From Ascidia mentula (taxonomy: Eukaryota > Chordata > Ascidiacea > Phlebobranchia > Ascidiidae): a DNA stretch of 64,000 bases. The notes under the pieces are model-generated. The model ran no database searches, was not told the origin of the DNA, and was given only the letters and a program-made list of their open reading frames with translations. The translations under genes and the position numbers were made by a program. Shown here one piece after another: positions 36,856 to 50,111 of this stretch. Position 1 is the stretch's first letter; the number at the start of each line of letters is the position of its first letter. The stretch is from assembly GCA_947561715.1 (NCBI GenBank), contig OX387199.1, positions 14,389,001 to 14,453,000 of the forward strand. The letters are read 5' to 3'.

Positions 36856-39800
36856 TCAGTCCCAATCGTTGTCGTCATCATCGGAAAACGAGTCAGACTC
36901 TGAGTCCGAAAATTCTACTGCTATCCGTCGGGCTAGGATCGATGCTACGTCGTTACCGCCGCCGCTAGACGTCGCTGCTGCCGTCTTCTCGCGCTGTTCC
37001 ACTTTCTTTAGATTAATGCCTGCAAATGATCATGTGGAAGCATTTAAAGTTTTGCCACTTTAACATATACTCCTATTATATACTACAGCGTTAAAATTAG
37101 TCATCCATAACTCCATTTTTTAGTAAAATCCAGTAACATAAACGAAGTATTATTTTGTATCGCATGTGTTTGCTTCAAATTTAGAACCTGAAGATTAAAT
37201 AAGAACTCTACTAATGCTCACTAGTTTGCACAACACGGAAAGTGAACTACAAACGTGTTAACCGCTATAAACTCATTATATTAAAATAGACGTCAAGGTA
37301 AAACTCATGTCCAAACCCATACCAGGCACTAAACTCCGAATTCAGACAAAACATATTTTACGACTGTCACAAGCCGGTGCAGCAATCACACTTAAGGGTA
37401 ATTGGAGGTACGCACGCGTACTACAGTCATAACTTGGCCAATAAATCACTCGTACCGGTAAAAGCAAATGAGACTTTGGGTTCACTAGCGCCACAAGGCG
37501 TGTAATGCATGTAAAACGACGGACACGTGTTCAATGTCCGATGCATAAGGAGTGTCTACAGCAGTGCTTCCTAACCAATGGGTCGCGAAGCTGTTTTAGG
37601 TGGGTCGCGAAACATTTCTATATGTTACAGTTTTCTATTAGATCACGTTTGGTCATATCTCATTGTGGGTCGCAAACGCACAATAAAATTTGCATTAAAA
37701 AAGTGGGTCGCGAACTGAAAAAGGTTGGGAAGCACTGGTCTAAAGCATCTTAAACAGATTGACACATACCAGCGAACAATCATAAAATTATTTAATATTT
37801 GTTCATCCGACCATAACCGAACGCAACGCAGTTGATGTCCGAAAGCTGGGGTGTTTTTACAAGTTTAAACAAAAAAAAAACAAAACAATTTTCTGTCTAA
37901 TCAGCACAATACGCAGTCGGTAAGCTTAACGAATATATTCTCAGTTAATTCTGTTCACACTTCCAGGTTTGTGTTCACATAAACAATTTGAATAAATATC
38001 GTGAGCAATGTGACATTCCTCCCTGCATGTTAACATTCGCACATGGCTGTTGCTAGGAATTTTATGTAATGTGGCATGTTCGAGCACTATTGCAACTAAA
38101 ACAAGCTTGTTGCGCATTTTTGAACGGAACTTCCACGAAAAATTGTGTTTCTTTCGTACGACAGGAGAGTAATGACGCAGTAGCCACATTTACACCGGAA
38201 AGATGACGTAGTAAATGCGTCAATATGTTCCAATAAAAAATTCATATTAAACACAGACATTTTCTCAGGAGAAAATGTACGATCCATTAGGTAACACAGT
38301 TGTCGTTCGTAGATATTATACCCCATGTGACAAAAAATTTTAAAGATTCGCGTGACAGAAATGTAATCGGGTCCAAAATTTTAGCTTCAGAAACGATTTT
38401 TTTGCGGAGTCCATTGTTTCAAATACATAGATGTAATATAGCTTTGTCTTTGTTAACTAAGTTACCTTGTGCGTAGTCGTGTGAAATTACAACGAAAATG
38501 TGACAGAGCGTGAATTCAGTAATTTTTTAATCCTACCCGAAAAGACAGGCCCGACTCCCAACTACATCACGTGTTAAATAAACACACAACCGTAATGTGA
38601 CCACGTTAAAAAAACAGGTAAGTAACGTACCATCTCTTATGGCCAATAGGAGATTGCTTCGGTCGTCTTGAACGGGGGCCACGGGTTCTTCTCTTTGCTT
38701 GAGCGTAACCTTTTGCAGAGCGTTCGCAAGGCCGCTGGATGCAGGCGGGGAAGGTGCGTTAGGTGGAGGTGGAGGGACTGAGGAATAAATTAATTTCATG
38801 ATGTAATCCTTAAACTCATGAAAAAGTGTCTGTGTTTTTATCACGTGGTATGTAGGCAACACACAAAGATGAAAAATTGAGTTTGATTATTTTCAGATAC
38901 AAACAATGAAATTCACCTAATTTAGAAACATGTAATCTGTGCTAGTATTCAGAAAAGAACACAAACATCATAAAAGTTTCTTAAAACAATAGTGCCAATA
39001 CACCGGAAAAGAGCTATTTGACCTCAAGTTGCGCAACTAACGATATGTAGGTAAATTAAAATGCAGTGCATTGACGCTGAGTGTGATTGTCAGTACTGTG
39101 CTTTTACCTAACTGTAAACGCATGGTGTGTCTCTTATCAATAAAACAAATTGGAACACGATATGACTAAAAGCAAAACCGACTTGCGAAATACCATTTCT
39201 GAGAAATATCCGCAGGGCGTTGCAGCTATTGTTGCGTGGCTGACCAAGCGTTAGTCATTGTGAGTTTACGCTAATGTGCTGTACAGCGTATGAAAAATAA
39301 GGCACACCAGGAATCGGTTTAGTTTAAACGTTGGTCACTTTATGAAGCAGTCAACTTACTCCTAGCACATTCCTACAATCCCATTTTCCCTGCGCAAATA
39401 ATAAATGACAGAATAGGGAACTTTCGTTTTGTAATAAAACGGGCAAATAAATTTAACTTCCAACTAACTTTCGTTTTGTTCTGTTGGTTGTGCGGTGACT
39501 TCAGCAACCACTGAATGTTAATAACGTATAGATGTACGATTTGAAATACAGTTGGAAGTCATGAGCTAAGTGAACTGCTGCAGTTGACTGTCAAACTCAA
39601 GGCCAGCAACCGCAATGATTCACTGACGCCATGAATTCCGCCGATAGTTAATTGAAATCAAATCATATTGCCAACAAGCCTCGTTGATTACCGAACCACT
39701 GGTAATGCCTTCCATAATTCGTTTGAAAGCAACTTGAGCCCAGTTTGATTTTATGTTGAAACTTTTTTTAGTATTCGTGTGCAGTTTTCACGGCCATACA

Positions 39801-42800
39801 GAACATAGCTGTTACAACGGCCAATATGTTGTGCAAATGGTGATGTTCAATAATGCAAAACTGAAAATCTAATTTTGCAACTCTGTGAACTATACCATAA
39901 AATTTACAACAACATGTCATTTAAAACAAAAACAATTTTAATTTTGCTTTAAAAATACCTGCTCCAGGCGGGGGTGGAGGGGGAATTCCCACAGGTGCCG
40001 GCGGCGGAGGTGGAACCCCAATCCCATTCATGGCTGGCGGAGGAGGTGGGATATTGGAATTAGGTGGGGGTAGGTTTAGTTCTGGGTAATCGGGTATTCC
40101 CCCATTCATTGTTGGAGGTGCAGGGGGTGCTGGAAGGTGGTTGACAGATGGTGGAGGGGGTGTGGGGTACTCAGATGCAACATAGTCAACCCCTGGGGGT
40201 GGGGGTATGGTGCTCTGAATGTCATGGTAAGGTACATCGGGTGGAGGTGGCATATGATTGTAGTCCGTCTGTGTATCTGACTGGGGACTTGGTGAGTGGG
40301 AACTGAAGAAAGAACATATTATAAACCAAACCTATCGCGGAACACGTAACTATCTAAACAACAGACAGCATACTTTGTTACGTCATTAGATACAGGCATG
40401 GGTTGAGACACAGGTTGAGGTTTTGTCGTATCAGCAAATTCCACTCCTCCTTTCATTTGTTGTGCTTTTAATTTAGATTTGGGGATTGCCATTTTTACTT
40501 TGTTTTTCTCCCTGTAGTTGGGGTTCGCTCGCTTCTGCAAAGAAAAAGTCGTTGTAGAGAAACAAAAGTCATCATGACTAGCTTTTAGTCTAAGCTGCTA
40601 TTTCCAATTAAAAAAAAGTGGATGTAACCAACTTGCTATATATCTTCGTTAAGTAAAATGTATGTTTTCAAAAATTTAAAATATGAGTAAGAAAGGCTCA
40701 ACAAAAACGACTGATTGTGACCCGCTACAAAGGTCAGTTTGCTTGGTCTGAATAATGAGTCACAGAGAAACAGACCAGGAAGCAAAAGCAAACAGTTACT
40801 CTGGCATTTGCCAGTGTAAAATAACATGAAGTGTCTAATAGCAATTCCATCACAACTTTTGACAAATTGTTGTGTAACAATTAAAAACATTTTGTATGGT
40901 AGTTTCTGGTGTGTATGTCAAACACAGAACTACAAAGTATTTATTTTATAATTGAATGTACTGAAGGTGTCATTAATTTAAGTGCATAAATGTATTAGAT
41001 GCAGTTTTTGCACATGCCTCTTTTTTTCGTTGCTCTCTTCGCTTTTCTTTAGCATCTCGCATTTCTTTTTGCATCGCATCACGCCACAAATTGAAAAAGT
41101 AATCAGGATCGGTGTAAATTTTAAGTGCATCTCGTCCATCATCCCTTTGCAATAATATATATTTTACAAGTTGTAATACACAGCAAAGTCAACATTTTAG
41201 TATCATCATAGCCTCTCACAACATACATACATACCTAAACTGGTTGAGTTCTTGCAGTGGGGGAGGTTTGTTTGCTCTGTTATAAGTGGATATAAGAGTT
41301 TGAGGAAGTGATTCCCGTGACACAACTTGCTGGTCAGTGATACCACTGGACTGAAAAGCTTTCCTCATGTTTATGTCATGCAAGGAAACTGCAACAACAC
41401 AGCAGTGGGATGAAGATGAATTGACGGTTGAAATAATCTTGGCATTGGACAGTTAAAACTTGACGTTAGAAAGGTAAAATACATTAATTTTTAAACAAAA
41501 CTGTCCGAAGAAGTTCACAAAAAATTGCAACACTGACTGAGAACCAAAAATATCAAACAATTATTGTAAACTTACAATGGCATGTAGGATAATGATTCAC
41601 AGAATCCTATGATTACTTTGTATGACTTTACAGAATTTTTCGCCACAACACAAACATATTCTTTAGGTACTAGTAGCATTGGATGTCAATAGTATTGGTA
41701 GTATACAGAGGAATTATATTTGTATCATATGTAAAAAAAACTGCAGTAAAGATATATGCAGGCATTAAGTCACGCCCACATGTGTGAGAATAGCACTCTT
41801 CCCCTCTCAACGCAAAATCCAAAAATACATTCTCTTGCATGGCGCATATATATAAATATATATGTATATACATTATGAAACTAAATATCAATCAGAATAA
41901 GTTTATGACATAGATAGGGCAACTGCACAGATATAATAGTATGGGATTACATTTTTAGACATTGGGTTGACACATATCCACTTAGATTTGAAACTTGTTT
42001 GTTCAAACATACACATGTATATATACAGGGAAGTGCGCGCTGGAAAAGTTACACTGCAAACACTGTGGGTTTGCACAAGACATTCTCTATCGGAGCACAC
42101 CTACGTATTTAGCACTCATCATACAGTGCACTGATTGAGCTTCATTAGCTTCATATATATTGTTGTAGGTATCAAATCTATGCAACAACTCATGGTGAAG
42201 CATAAATAGGAAATATATATAGTGGTATTATTTTTGGCATAGGTCACAATCACATTACAAGATGCATTTTCTAAAGCCAACCATTGAACAAGGTAATGTC
42301 ACAGTATACATGATACCATACCCACATGTATAACAACAACTTAATGGTAATTGGCTACGACATAAATGGTACGGCTAAAATGGCAAGATTTGCATGCACA
42401 TGTTTACCAACCTTCTTCCACTGTTGAGTCAAGTTGTGTGACCTTCACAGATAGGTTGTCAATGCGGTCTTGTAATCTACTTGCTCTTGAGTAGAAGGAG
42501 TTGGCCTCCGTAAAAAGCTCTCCGAATACATCTTCAGCATGCATTGATAATGATGACAGTTGAAAAATTACACCTGAAAACATATTATGTGGAAGTTTTA
42601 AAGATGCTACGCAACCTGATAATATAAATTTAGGTTTTAACTGTTTTGTTTTATGTATACACAGCTAAATTCCTTTCTATTGTATTGTACAAATAAAAAA
42701 AGATAACCTTGGATTGAAGAACTAACACAATAACTTCTTTTCTACAAAAAATTGAGGGAATTCAGCGCACCCGATCATTAAAGTATAAAGGGAGTAGTAC

Positions 42801-43818
42801 TCAATAAGAATTAAATTGAAAGTTTCGAGCACAAGCCTAACAAAGCTAAACCTAATCAGAGTACAATGTTGTCTAATAAAATATTTAAGGACTAGGATTT
42901 AAGCACCATGAATATTTCATAGCACCTGGAAAAACTCAACCCTGTTTACGATTTGTAAGTGCCAGCTAACTTTTGTTCCACATGCACATCAAGGGTTTGG
43001 GAAAAATAAATAATTCGTCACAAAAATAAAACTTATGGGCATGGGAAAATCTTCGGAAAACCATAAGTTTACCTATCCATTACCCAACATTTTTCTTCAA
43101 GATAAAATTTAAATATTGTATATACATGGTAGTTTTTTGGTAACAATGCAGTAATGCTTAATGTCTTACTACAATCTTTCTTTTTTAAAACTTACATGCA
43201 GCGATGGATCGGACACAAAAATGTTATTGCTTCTTTGATAAACACAACTGGCTTTAACTGCCTTTTTAAATAAAATATCTTTAGTCATATACAAGCAAAT
43301 ATCTTAACAAAACCAAAAAAACAAATATGTATAACTACATGAATTGTAAGGTTAACTTCATTCATCCAATACTAAGGAAAAATTATGCACTGAAAAGAAA
43401 ACAAACCATCATTCTCCACTGGAATAATAAAAGGCTGCACAAGGTAATTCACATATATACTCTCCCAACAGCTTTCTAACCAGGAAAAAAAACTACATGG
43501 ATTCTGGAGCACAGATGTGCTCTCACTCTGTCTCAAACATTTTCTCTGTTGCTGTCTGTGCAACTGGCAAGAAAACAATATGCACCGTGGAAGGATATCA
43601 ATAATTAAAAACCAGTTAACTAACCACAGATAACCAGAAAACACCTGTGAGGGTGCATAAATAGATAAATTATTGTTAATATGTTTTTCATAGTTTTAGA
43701 TCTTTATTTTACCTGACAGGGTGTTATTGGTGACACATTCCAATTCATTTTTGATGTTGTTTGGAATTGTGTCCCTGCATAGGGATGATGGTGATACGCT
43801 TCGTTTCACAAGGGGCAT
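36856..43818 (-). CDS. WASF: WAVE/SCAR protein (WASF), complete, 8 coding exons, 454 aa
   Basis: WASF proteins sit in the WAVE regulatory complex and, when Rac releases them, activate Arp2/3 to grow branched actin. Exons (low-high): 43713-43818, 42412-42573, 41235-41388, 41018-41144, 40374-40534, 39959-40302, 38631-38777, 36856-37019; all phases agree. Residues 1-170 are the WAVE homology domain, starting MPLVKR and containing IKNELECVT, EDVFGELF and HDINMRKAF. A basic stretch follows, then a proline-rich region (about 247-365) of PPPPP runs, one WH2 (DDRSNLLLAIRDG, 389-401), and the central/acidic tail (ASILARRIAVEFSDSESDS, ending DDDDNDWD with the conserved Trp at 453). Exon 4 seems to end at a GC donor. 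Length is close to vertebrate WASF. Untranslated first exons probably lie further right. Confidence 0.95.
37562..37737. mobile_element. hAT-type MITE in WASF intron 7
   Basis: The 176-bp element has inverted ends (cagtgcttcctaacc and its near-complement ggttgggaagcactg) and internal gggtcgcga repeats. It is flanked by an 8-bp duplication, gtctacag at 37554-37561 and gtctaaag at 37738-37745, as expected for hAT transposition. It has no coding capacity. Confidence 0.85.
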
Positions 43819-46083
43819 GGTCACATTCTACAGTCCACAACCATTCCAACAACTTTTAAACAAAAAGAATGGAGCTTTGCTCCCTTAAAAATTGCAGTTG
43901 CACAAATTGACAGTTTTGCCTAATCCCTAAATATTTACAAAAAGGAATAAATTCGTTTGGTGACAAATTTTCCTGCATTGTACAAACAGAAAATCCTATA
44001 CATTATAAGGATCTTAACCGACAAGACTGCAAGCTGAAGCTAACTAATGATTGTTCGAGTATTGATATCAATCAAGTCAATTGCAAATCTGTTGTGGAAA
44101 CCAGTTGATTTATCTGTATCCAAAACAGGTCAGACATAAATGATTGCATGTGCTTGCACATTTGTAAAAAATATAATAATTATTGACAATTTAAATGGCA
44201 AAAAATACTTGTAACAAATATAAACTTTTGCAGCACATATAAACTGGTTGCTTATTGGTAGTGATTAGTTAATGTTAATGTAACAGCATATATTTATTTT
44301 TACCATGGAAAAATATTTGCTTCATTAGAAAGGCCAGTAATAGATATATTAATGTTTTCTTGCAATACTTTATTCAACTACATTTTCTTAATGGTCACAT
44401 GTTTGTAAAAATATGTCAACTTTCTGGCAATCAAGATAATAATTAATGAATGTATTTCAAGAAACATAAACATCAGTATCATGTATAATGAATTACTCTG
44501 CAGATGGTCAGCCGTTGTGCATAAAAAGTGCATGTAAAGCACCTTGCAATGAATGACAACATTTCTACATACACTAATTCAAAATATTATTATTTATTCC
44601 ACTTTAATACGGTCGAACATATTGTTATGCTCCTTCGACTGTGAATGTTTCAAGTCATCAACAGCCGTAACTGAGAAAGGGGCGTAACAATTACACTTGT
44701 TTCACGTTTCCGTTAAGTCAGCGTCAGATTAAGTACTGTCGCAACACAGTAGGCCTACATAACAAGGAAGATAGCAACCTGTCCATGGCAGCAGGCTTAT
44801 CCACAAAACATGACAAACAATTTTTAGCACAATTACAACGGTCACAAATTTGTTGTACAACAAATACAATCAAATTTAATGTAAAAAATAAACGTTAATG
44901 CGCCAACCGCCTTTCTCCCGTTGTTTCTGGATACACCCAGCGCTGTAATCATAGAAATCAAACCTTAATTGTTATCGCTCCATTTGAAGTTATAAATTTA
45001 TCAATTTAATTTATTTTCGAACAAAACAACCAATTCTTCAATCAATGAAACACAGAACATGACCCCTTAAACAATGACAAAAAACAAAACGTTCGGTGCA
45101 GTCGAGACCATGCGTTGTTTATCAGAGAATAACGTTTGCCGCAAGGTGGCAGTCCATCGCAGTGGGTTAACATCGTCTAGGCGCCCTACACACATAACGA
45201 AGAGGAAACCTGATTGAATTTTGGCGTCTTAACTACTGTGTTACACGTTAATTAACTTCTAAACTTTTCAAGGATGTTTCAATCGTATAAGGGACAAGCA
45301 GGGCCCTCGAGAGAAAAAAAATTGTCGATGAGAGGACCTTTTTTAATTTAGATCAAATGATGGTAAAACCCAGCCTTTTTACGATAGAAATTCCTTAATT
45401 CAAGGGTCCCATTTGTGGTTCATGGGCACCGACTGCACCCCCTCTCGTGTGACCTGGGGTCAAGGACCGATTTAACAATTGCTTCGGTCTTTGTTCGGTC
45501 GCAGAAAAACTTTTTGGTGAAATTGGGATCCGAAAACGTTTTTCTCGGAAGCAATGAATTCACCTTCTGTTTTTACTCCCAATTGCGACCAAAAATTTGT
45601 CAGAACTGATATGCAATTTTAAATCTGCCCTACCTTTGTATTGAAACGATATGGATGTTCCTGGTTTGCAAACTAAACATTCTGCTTCCCACTTAGTTCC
45701 ACTTCTCCTGTAGCACGGATGCATTGCCTGTATTTCATCATTAAATTACATTTTCACTTAGCCGTTTTTGTACCTTTTTGTATCAAAGTTATAACTGCAA
45801 CGCTAATAACGGCTATAAAGCCGCACAAAGGCAACTGCGTCCTTATTAGATATATTTTCTGTGACGTCATTAAAGAAACATTCGCAACGTTATCTCTGCA
45901 AGCTATCATAACTAAGGCGTTTGGGGTTACGATGTTTAAGCACTACCTGCGCTTAATTCAAAGCGCAACTACGGAATGCGCCGAAACTCAAATAAATTTT
46001 ATTTACGCGAAAAATGCTAAGTAGATGAAAACTAAACATGAAAAAATGGCACGGGCAGCGATAAAATCATAAAGGTTATCGAG
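43819..46083. other. Upstream region of WASF, no coding exon seen
   Basis: This should contain the WASF promoter and untranslated exon(s), which I cannot place. A stretch near 45409-45475 resembles part of 28525-28600 (shared gggcccc-like start and gccgactgcac), a possible dispersed repeat. Nothing else is recognisable. Confidence 0.4.
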
Positions 46084-46740
46084 TGAGGCGGCTATGTGAT
46101 GGTGATTTCCCTAACGGGGAATCACTGTCTGCCTTTAAGGGTCCGTACAGGACCTAATACGGGCACCCGGCCGTGCTGGTGTCCAAAGCAAAACCGATTA
46201 TAACGAGAAAGTAAACTCGGTTCAAAGAACACATCCCTTGATCCTGATCGACAACACGCATGCCTAAGAATTGCTGGCTTATTTCGTTGTAGATCACGTG
46301 ACGGCTGCGCGATAGGACTTGGGCCTTGCGGGCAGCGATTTAAAATATGTTCCATCGTCCTAATTTTTTTCATTTGCACATTGGGTCTTTTGCCAGGTTC
46401 TATTAAAGGAGATTTTCAATAATTCGATCGCTTTTGCAGCGGGATATGGCCTTTGGTAAGTCTTGTGGTTGAAGGTGTGATCACCTGTGTCTTTGTGGAA
46501 TTTGCATTCAGGTCCCACTGTTCATGATGTAAAGAATACTCTAAAAAAGCGTTTGTTAAATTATCTTCCACCCCGGAGATGTTGGCTGAGTAGCAAGACA
46601 GACAGAGATCACTTGTAGATGAGTCGGCAAACGTTGTTCGATGCTGGTTAACTGGTCGTTTGTGTATATACTAAAGAGTTTGGTAGCGAGAACAGAACAT
46701 CCGGGGGGCCATTGCGCTGGTAAACACAGTATCGCCATTT
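46084..46740 (-). pseudogene. LINE (non-LTR retrotransposon) reverse-transcriptase relic
   Basis: Minus-strand translations in different frames resemble the NGLPQGSVLAP...LFxIYTNDQPT segment of LINE reverse transcriptases (here SVLATKLFSIYTNDQ), then a WNANSTKTQV block, then TMEHILNRCP with Cys and His as in LINE C-terminal regions. Frame changes and stops separate these pieces, so it is a degraded 5'-truncated copy. The exact clade is not clear from this fragment. Confidence 0.65.
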
Positions 46741-46899
46741 GATGAGTATGGCAGTATTGCCATAGTTATTGTGGACATATTCATGTGCAGCGCTCCCAAG
46801 TCTGAAATGATAATGGATCATACGGCAGTCAATTTTTCATTTCGACGTATGTGGAGTCCGCATTGGAGTTGTTCATAAAATCGTAAAAGCGACAACAAC

Positions 46900-47560
46900 A
46901 AAACCCAGCGAGAATAAAAAGAAACAGAAAGTTTTGGAACATGCAGCTTAAATTTCTCAGTTGGTTGTCCCTGAAAGAAGAAAGTGATGTTTGTTTTTGT
47001 TATATTTGTATACGAACTATCAACCGGTATCAACCAGCCGGTTGTATTGCATTGTGGTTCAACTGGATCCAAGTAATCCAACTGCATTCTTTTACCAAGT
47101 AATACTTGTTTGTGTTCGGTTTAAAAATACGAGCGAAGATTTAACCTTTTACTTTTAATGGTGCAGTTAAAATATATACCACAGTGCCTACTTAAAAACA
47201 CAACCAGTCGGGTACGCAAAGGGACTTTTTATTGACGTCACCGTATATGATTTCCTGTGAAATTTAACGCTGTCAGTCAGTTATTAATGCAACGGCATGC
47301 ACATTTTTTCTATGTAAATGCTTATTTTAAGCGGGTCGTTGTACTACTATGATAGTCTCTAGTCAAAGTCGACCCTGAATAACCAATGAGTCTCACAAGC
47401 AAACGTTTTTCTCCGACCCGGGGGTCAGCAACAGTCATTTAACGACTTTCGCGAAGCAAAACAAAAGGACACTGCGTCCAATAGCAGTCAGAGCATGAAT
47501 ATCTGTTAAATGTGTTCGACTTAAAAGATAGCGCCCCCGACATGTCTTGCGTCCACTCAA
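46900..47560 (-). pseudogene. Decayed partial copy of the MAM locus
   Basis: On the minus strand, 47040-47090 resembles the end of MAM exon 3 (LDYLDPVEPQCNTTG against LDDLVLESVKPQCNITG). 46925-46985 resembles the acceptor and start of MAM exon 4 (tttcttctttcag followed by acaaccaac and ttaagctgc). Further right, 47160-47290 and 47340-47560 resemble 54310-54440 and 54720-54890. Order and orientation are the same but most of the locus is missing. The copied exon 4 start runs into a stop and the copied donor is not GT, so it cannot be expressed as a MAM protein. Confidence 0.6.
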
Positions 47561-47810
47561 ATTTCAGCGTAAATAAATGTCATTTAAGCAAGCGTTTAAA
47601 TTCGCATCTACTGATGACAGTCAAAAAACAACGCATTTTTGTGCAGTAAAATATATGTACTGTCCACTCACTTGATTTATTTCGTTACTCGCATTTACAT
47701 TTTTGTCGAAAACAATCGATATGCTTTCTTGGCGGTTGTAAATTCAGTCTCTTCTAAACACCCAATGCGATAACACAATTAACTGATTTCGACGTATACA
47801 TCTATTCTAT

Positions 47811-48303
47811 TTAGTAATGAAAAGCTCGTCTGGCAAAAGAAAAACTTGTTTGTTCGACGTTTCGGTTGTTATACAACGAACCTTCATCAGGATAATGAAG
47901 TAAAAAAACGCACATGGGTTCGCACTTAATGATAAGAGGGAAACCTTCTTTCCACCCGTTTATCGCAATTTGATAAACGGTCTGCACGACATGCCCCCTG
48001 GTTGAACGTGATGGTCTTGCGCACCTCGAGGCGCTATGCTTTAGACCTCGGTATCGTCCGGTTGGCGCGCATTTTCTATTAATGGTGTTTCCCCCTCCCC
48101 GCTTCTTAGCTTGTGTTGTTTCTTTCGCCCCCTTTTTGCCTTTTGCTTTATGCGCGCGTGACTATTTATCGCCGTGTGGGCGTTTTTTACTTCATTATCC
48201 TGATGAAGGTTCGTTGTATAACAACCGAAACGTCCAACAAACAAGTTTTTCTTTTGCCAGACGAGCTTTTCATTACTAAGCTTTCATTTCTTAGCAACAT
48301 ACT
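47811..48303. mobile_element. Fold-back element with inverted hammerhead-like motifs and 11-bp target duplication
   Basis: Arms at 47811-47914 and 48178-48279 are inverted copies of about 100 bp differing by about one substitution and one or two indels. Each arm contains ctgatga, a hairpin-forming stretch (ggttcgttgtataacaacc) and gaaac followed by gtc; coordinates are 48200-48234 on plus and 47856-47890 on minus. The unit is flanked by atctattctat at 47800-47810 and 48304-48314. Penelope-like retroelements are known to carry hammerhead motifs in their terminal repeats, so a short non-autonomous relative is the best guess. No reverse transcriptase is visible in the 260-bp middle. Confidence 0.7.
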
Positions 48304-50111
48304 ATCTATTCTATAATCGCTTGTCCCAAACGTATGAAAGATAAGGTTGATTTCTTTAACCTTTTCAGCATCAATGACGGTCTGTACACAATATTGAAAA
48401 CTCTAGAGACAACATTTGAGTTTATTGTAAATTGCGTCAAAGACAAAGAAACACCAAAAATTGAGAAATATAGTACAATGCATGCTAAAACAATATATCG
48501 CTAAGCTTGATAAACGACAACATCCGTGCTTGTATTATAACCATCAATTGATTACGGCGTATTGTAAATGCATCATCAGTATATACAAGCTACATGCAAA
48601 AAGCGGTTGTTGCTATTTTGTATTATTTTATTGTACCAGTTTATATAATTGCAAGACAGAATATACGCCTGTTGGTAGTTGGAAAGAACGTACGCAAAAC
48701 ACACAGCGAAACGATATATTAGTGGCTATGGGGATGTAAAACAGCTCAATGGATGGAAGCATTAAACAACTCATTCGCCCCATATACTCAGTATATACAA
48801 TTGTAATACTTAAAGTTCAGTAATCGTATTTCGAATGAGCAAAAACCTCATCAGAAGTAAACGTGACTAATTTCTAGAGAAATGCTTACAATTGTTGTAA
48901 ATGAGACATGTACAGTTGACGTTGTTCTGGAGTTCGTACAGTGGACGCATATACTATTGGATGGCCGATTGGCAACCTCAACCGATGTATCTAGTATTTA
49001 AACAAACCGTATCGAGCGTGGATTCGAAAGTCAGTGTGGCATCAATATCAGCAGGTGAATTTATCACATTGTACTATTACAGTGGCCCGTGCACATATTA
49101 AACAGCGTGTTACAACACATGCAGTTACTTGAAGTAGAAAAATGTTCTGACAAATCGAAGAAGGACCCGTAAGTGTAGAATGTTACTTCCTTGTACCAAG
49201 TATAGTTTGGAAGTAGCAGACATATCCCGGAATAGGTAGGCCGACACCCAAAACGTGACAATACGGCGATATTTCGTCAAACATGTTATGGATTGGAAGG
49301 CGAAAAGAACAATTGTACTTTGTGCACGAAATTATGAACTTCATTTGAGCGCGGATTTAAATAAGTTGCAAATGATTTCGAAAGCGAGTTGTGTAATTGT
49401 TTGCTTTAAATATTCGTTTACGCCAATTTTCGGGTCGATAGCTCGTGTGTCGGAATTTGCTCTTGTTTGTTTTAACTCCTACAAATTCCTAATCCTTATT
49501 ATCATTATTTGCAACGAATTAGTCGATTGTCACTGTCACATATGCAATATGAAGGTTCGGGACTCGCAGATTGGAAGTTGATCGGAGAGTTACAAATCGA
49601 CATAGGAAATACAAAATTTCTGTGCAAATATCAAGTTGTGGATGGCTGACAACAGCTTAAATGTGGTTCATCGCTTGGAAGTTTTCAGCTTGTCATGTGG
49701 CGAGGTGCAGATCTAAAAACCACATATTAATACTAAAAATGTTTTACATTCTTTTTAGAGTCAATTCCAATTGTTAAATATAAAATTCCTAAGGCATGGT
49801 GTATTCCAAACAAAGGAAAATACATTTAAGCGGTAAATTATGCGTTTTCGAATGTTTGTTACAACCTCTAAAGTTTCATCTATAATTCCCTTACATTCAC
49901 TACTAACAGCATCTTTTCTATCCTATTATATATTGTTTTATATTTCTGTCATCTTTATATACAAAAACATTTTTGTTGGTTACAATTACTCAAAACGAAC
50001 ACAGCTTTGTTGTGGCGAAGTTTACAGCTCAACATAACAACACGAGGTGAATTTTTAGAACAAGAAAATCGACGACAAACTGTCCGAATAATAATGAAAA
50101 ATGTCACCTAC
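48304..50111. other. Stretch downstream of the MAM gene, terminal exon not found
   Basis: The last MAM exon I can place ends at a splice donor, so at least one more exon should lie here or further left. I could not recognise it. No other gene or repeat is evident. Confidence 0.35.

Noticed and set aside
36695-37063. A 122-codon plus-strand frame rich in Ser and Glu
   Set aside because: It is the antisense shadow of the acidic last exon of WASF, whose minus-strand reading is fully supported.
28525-45480. A shared mobile repeat between 28525-28600 and 45409-45475
   Set aside because: Similarity is limited to about 50 scattered positions with a gap. It is suggestive but too weak to list as a feature.
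48200-48234. A complete, active hammerhead ribozyme
   Set aside because: The core bases are present, but stem I and stem III are not evident by eye and the first pair of stem II is a mismatch. I claim only a hammerhead-like motif.
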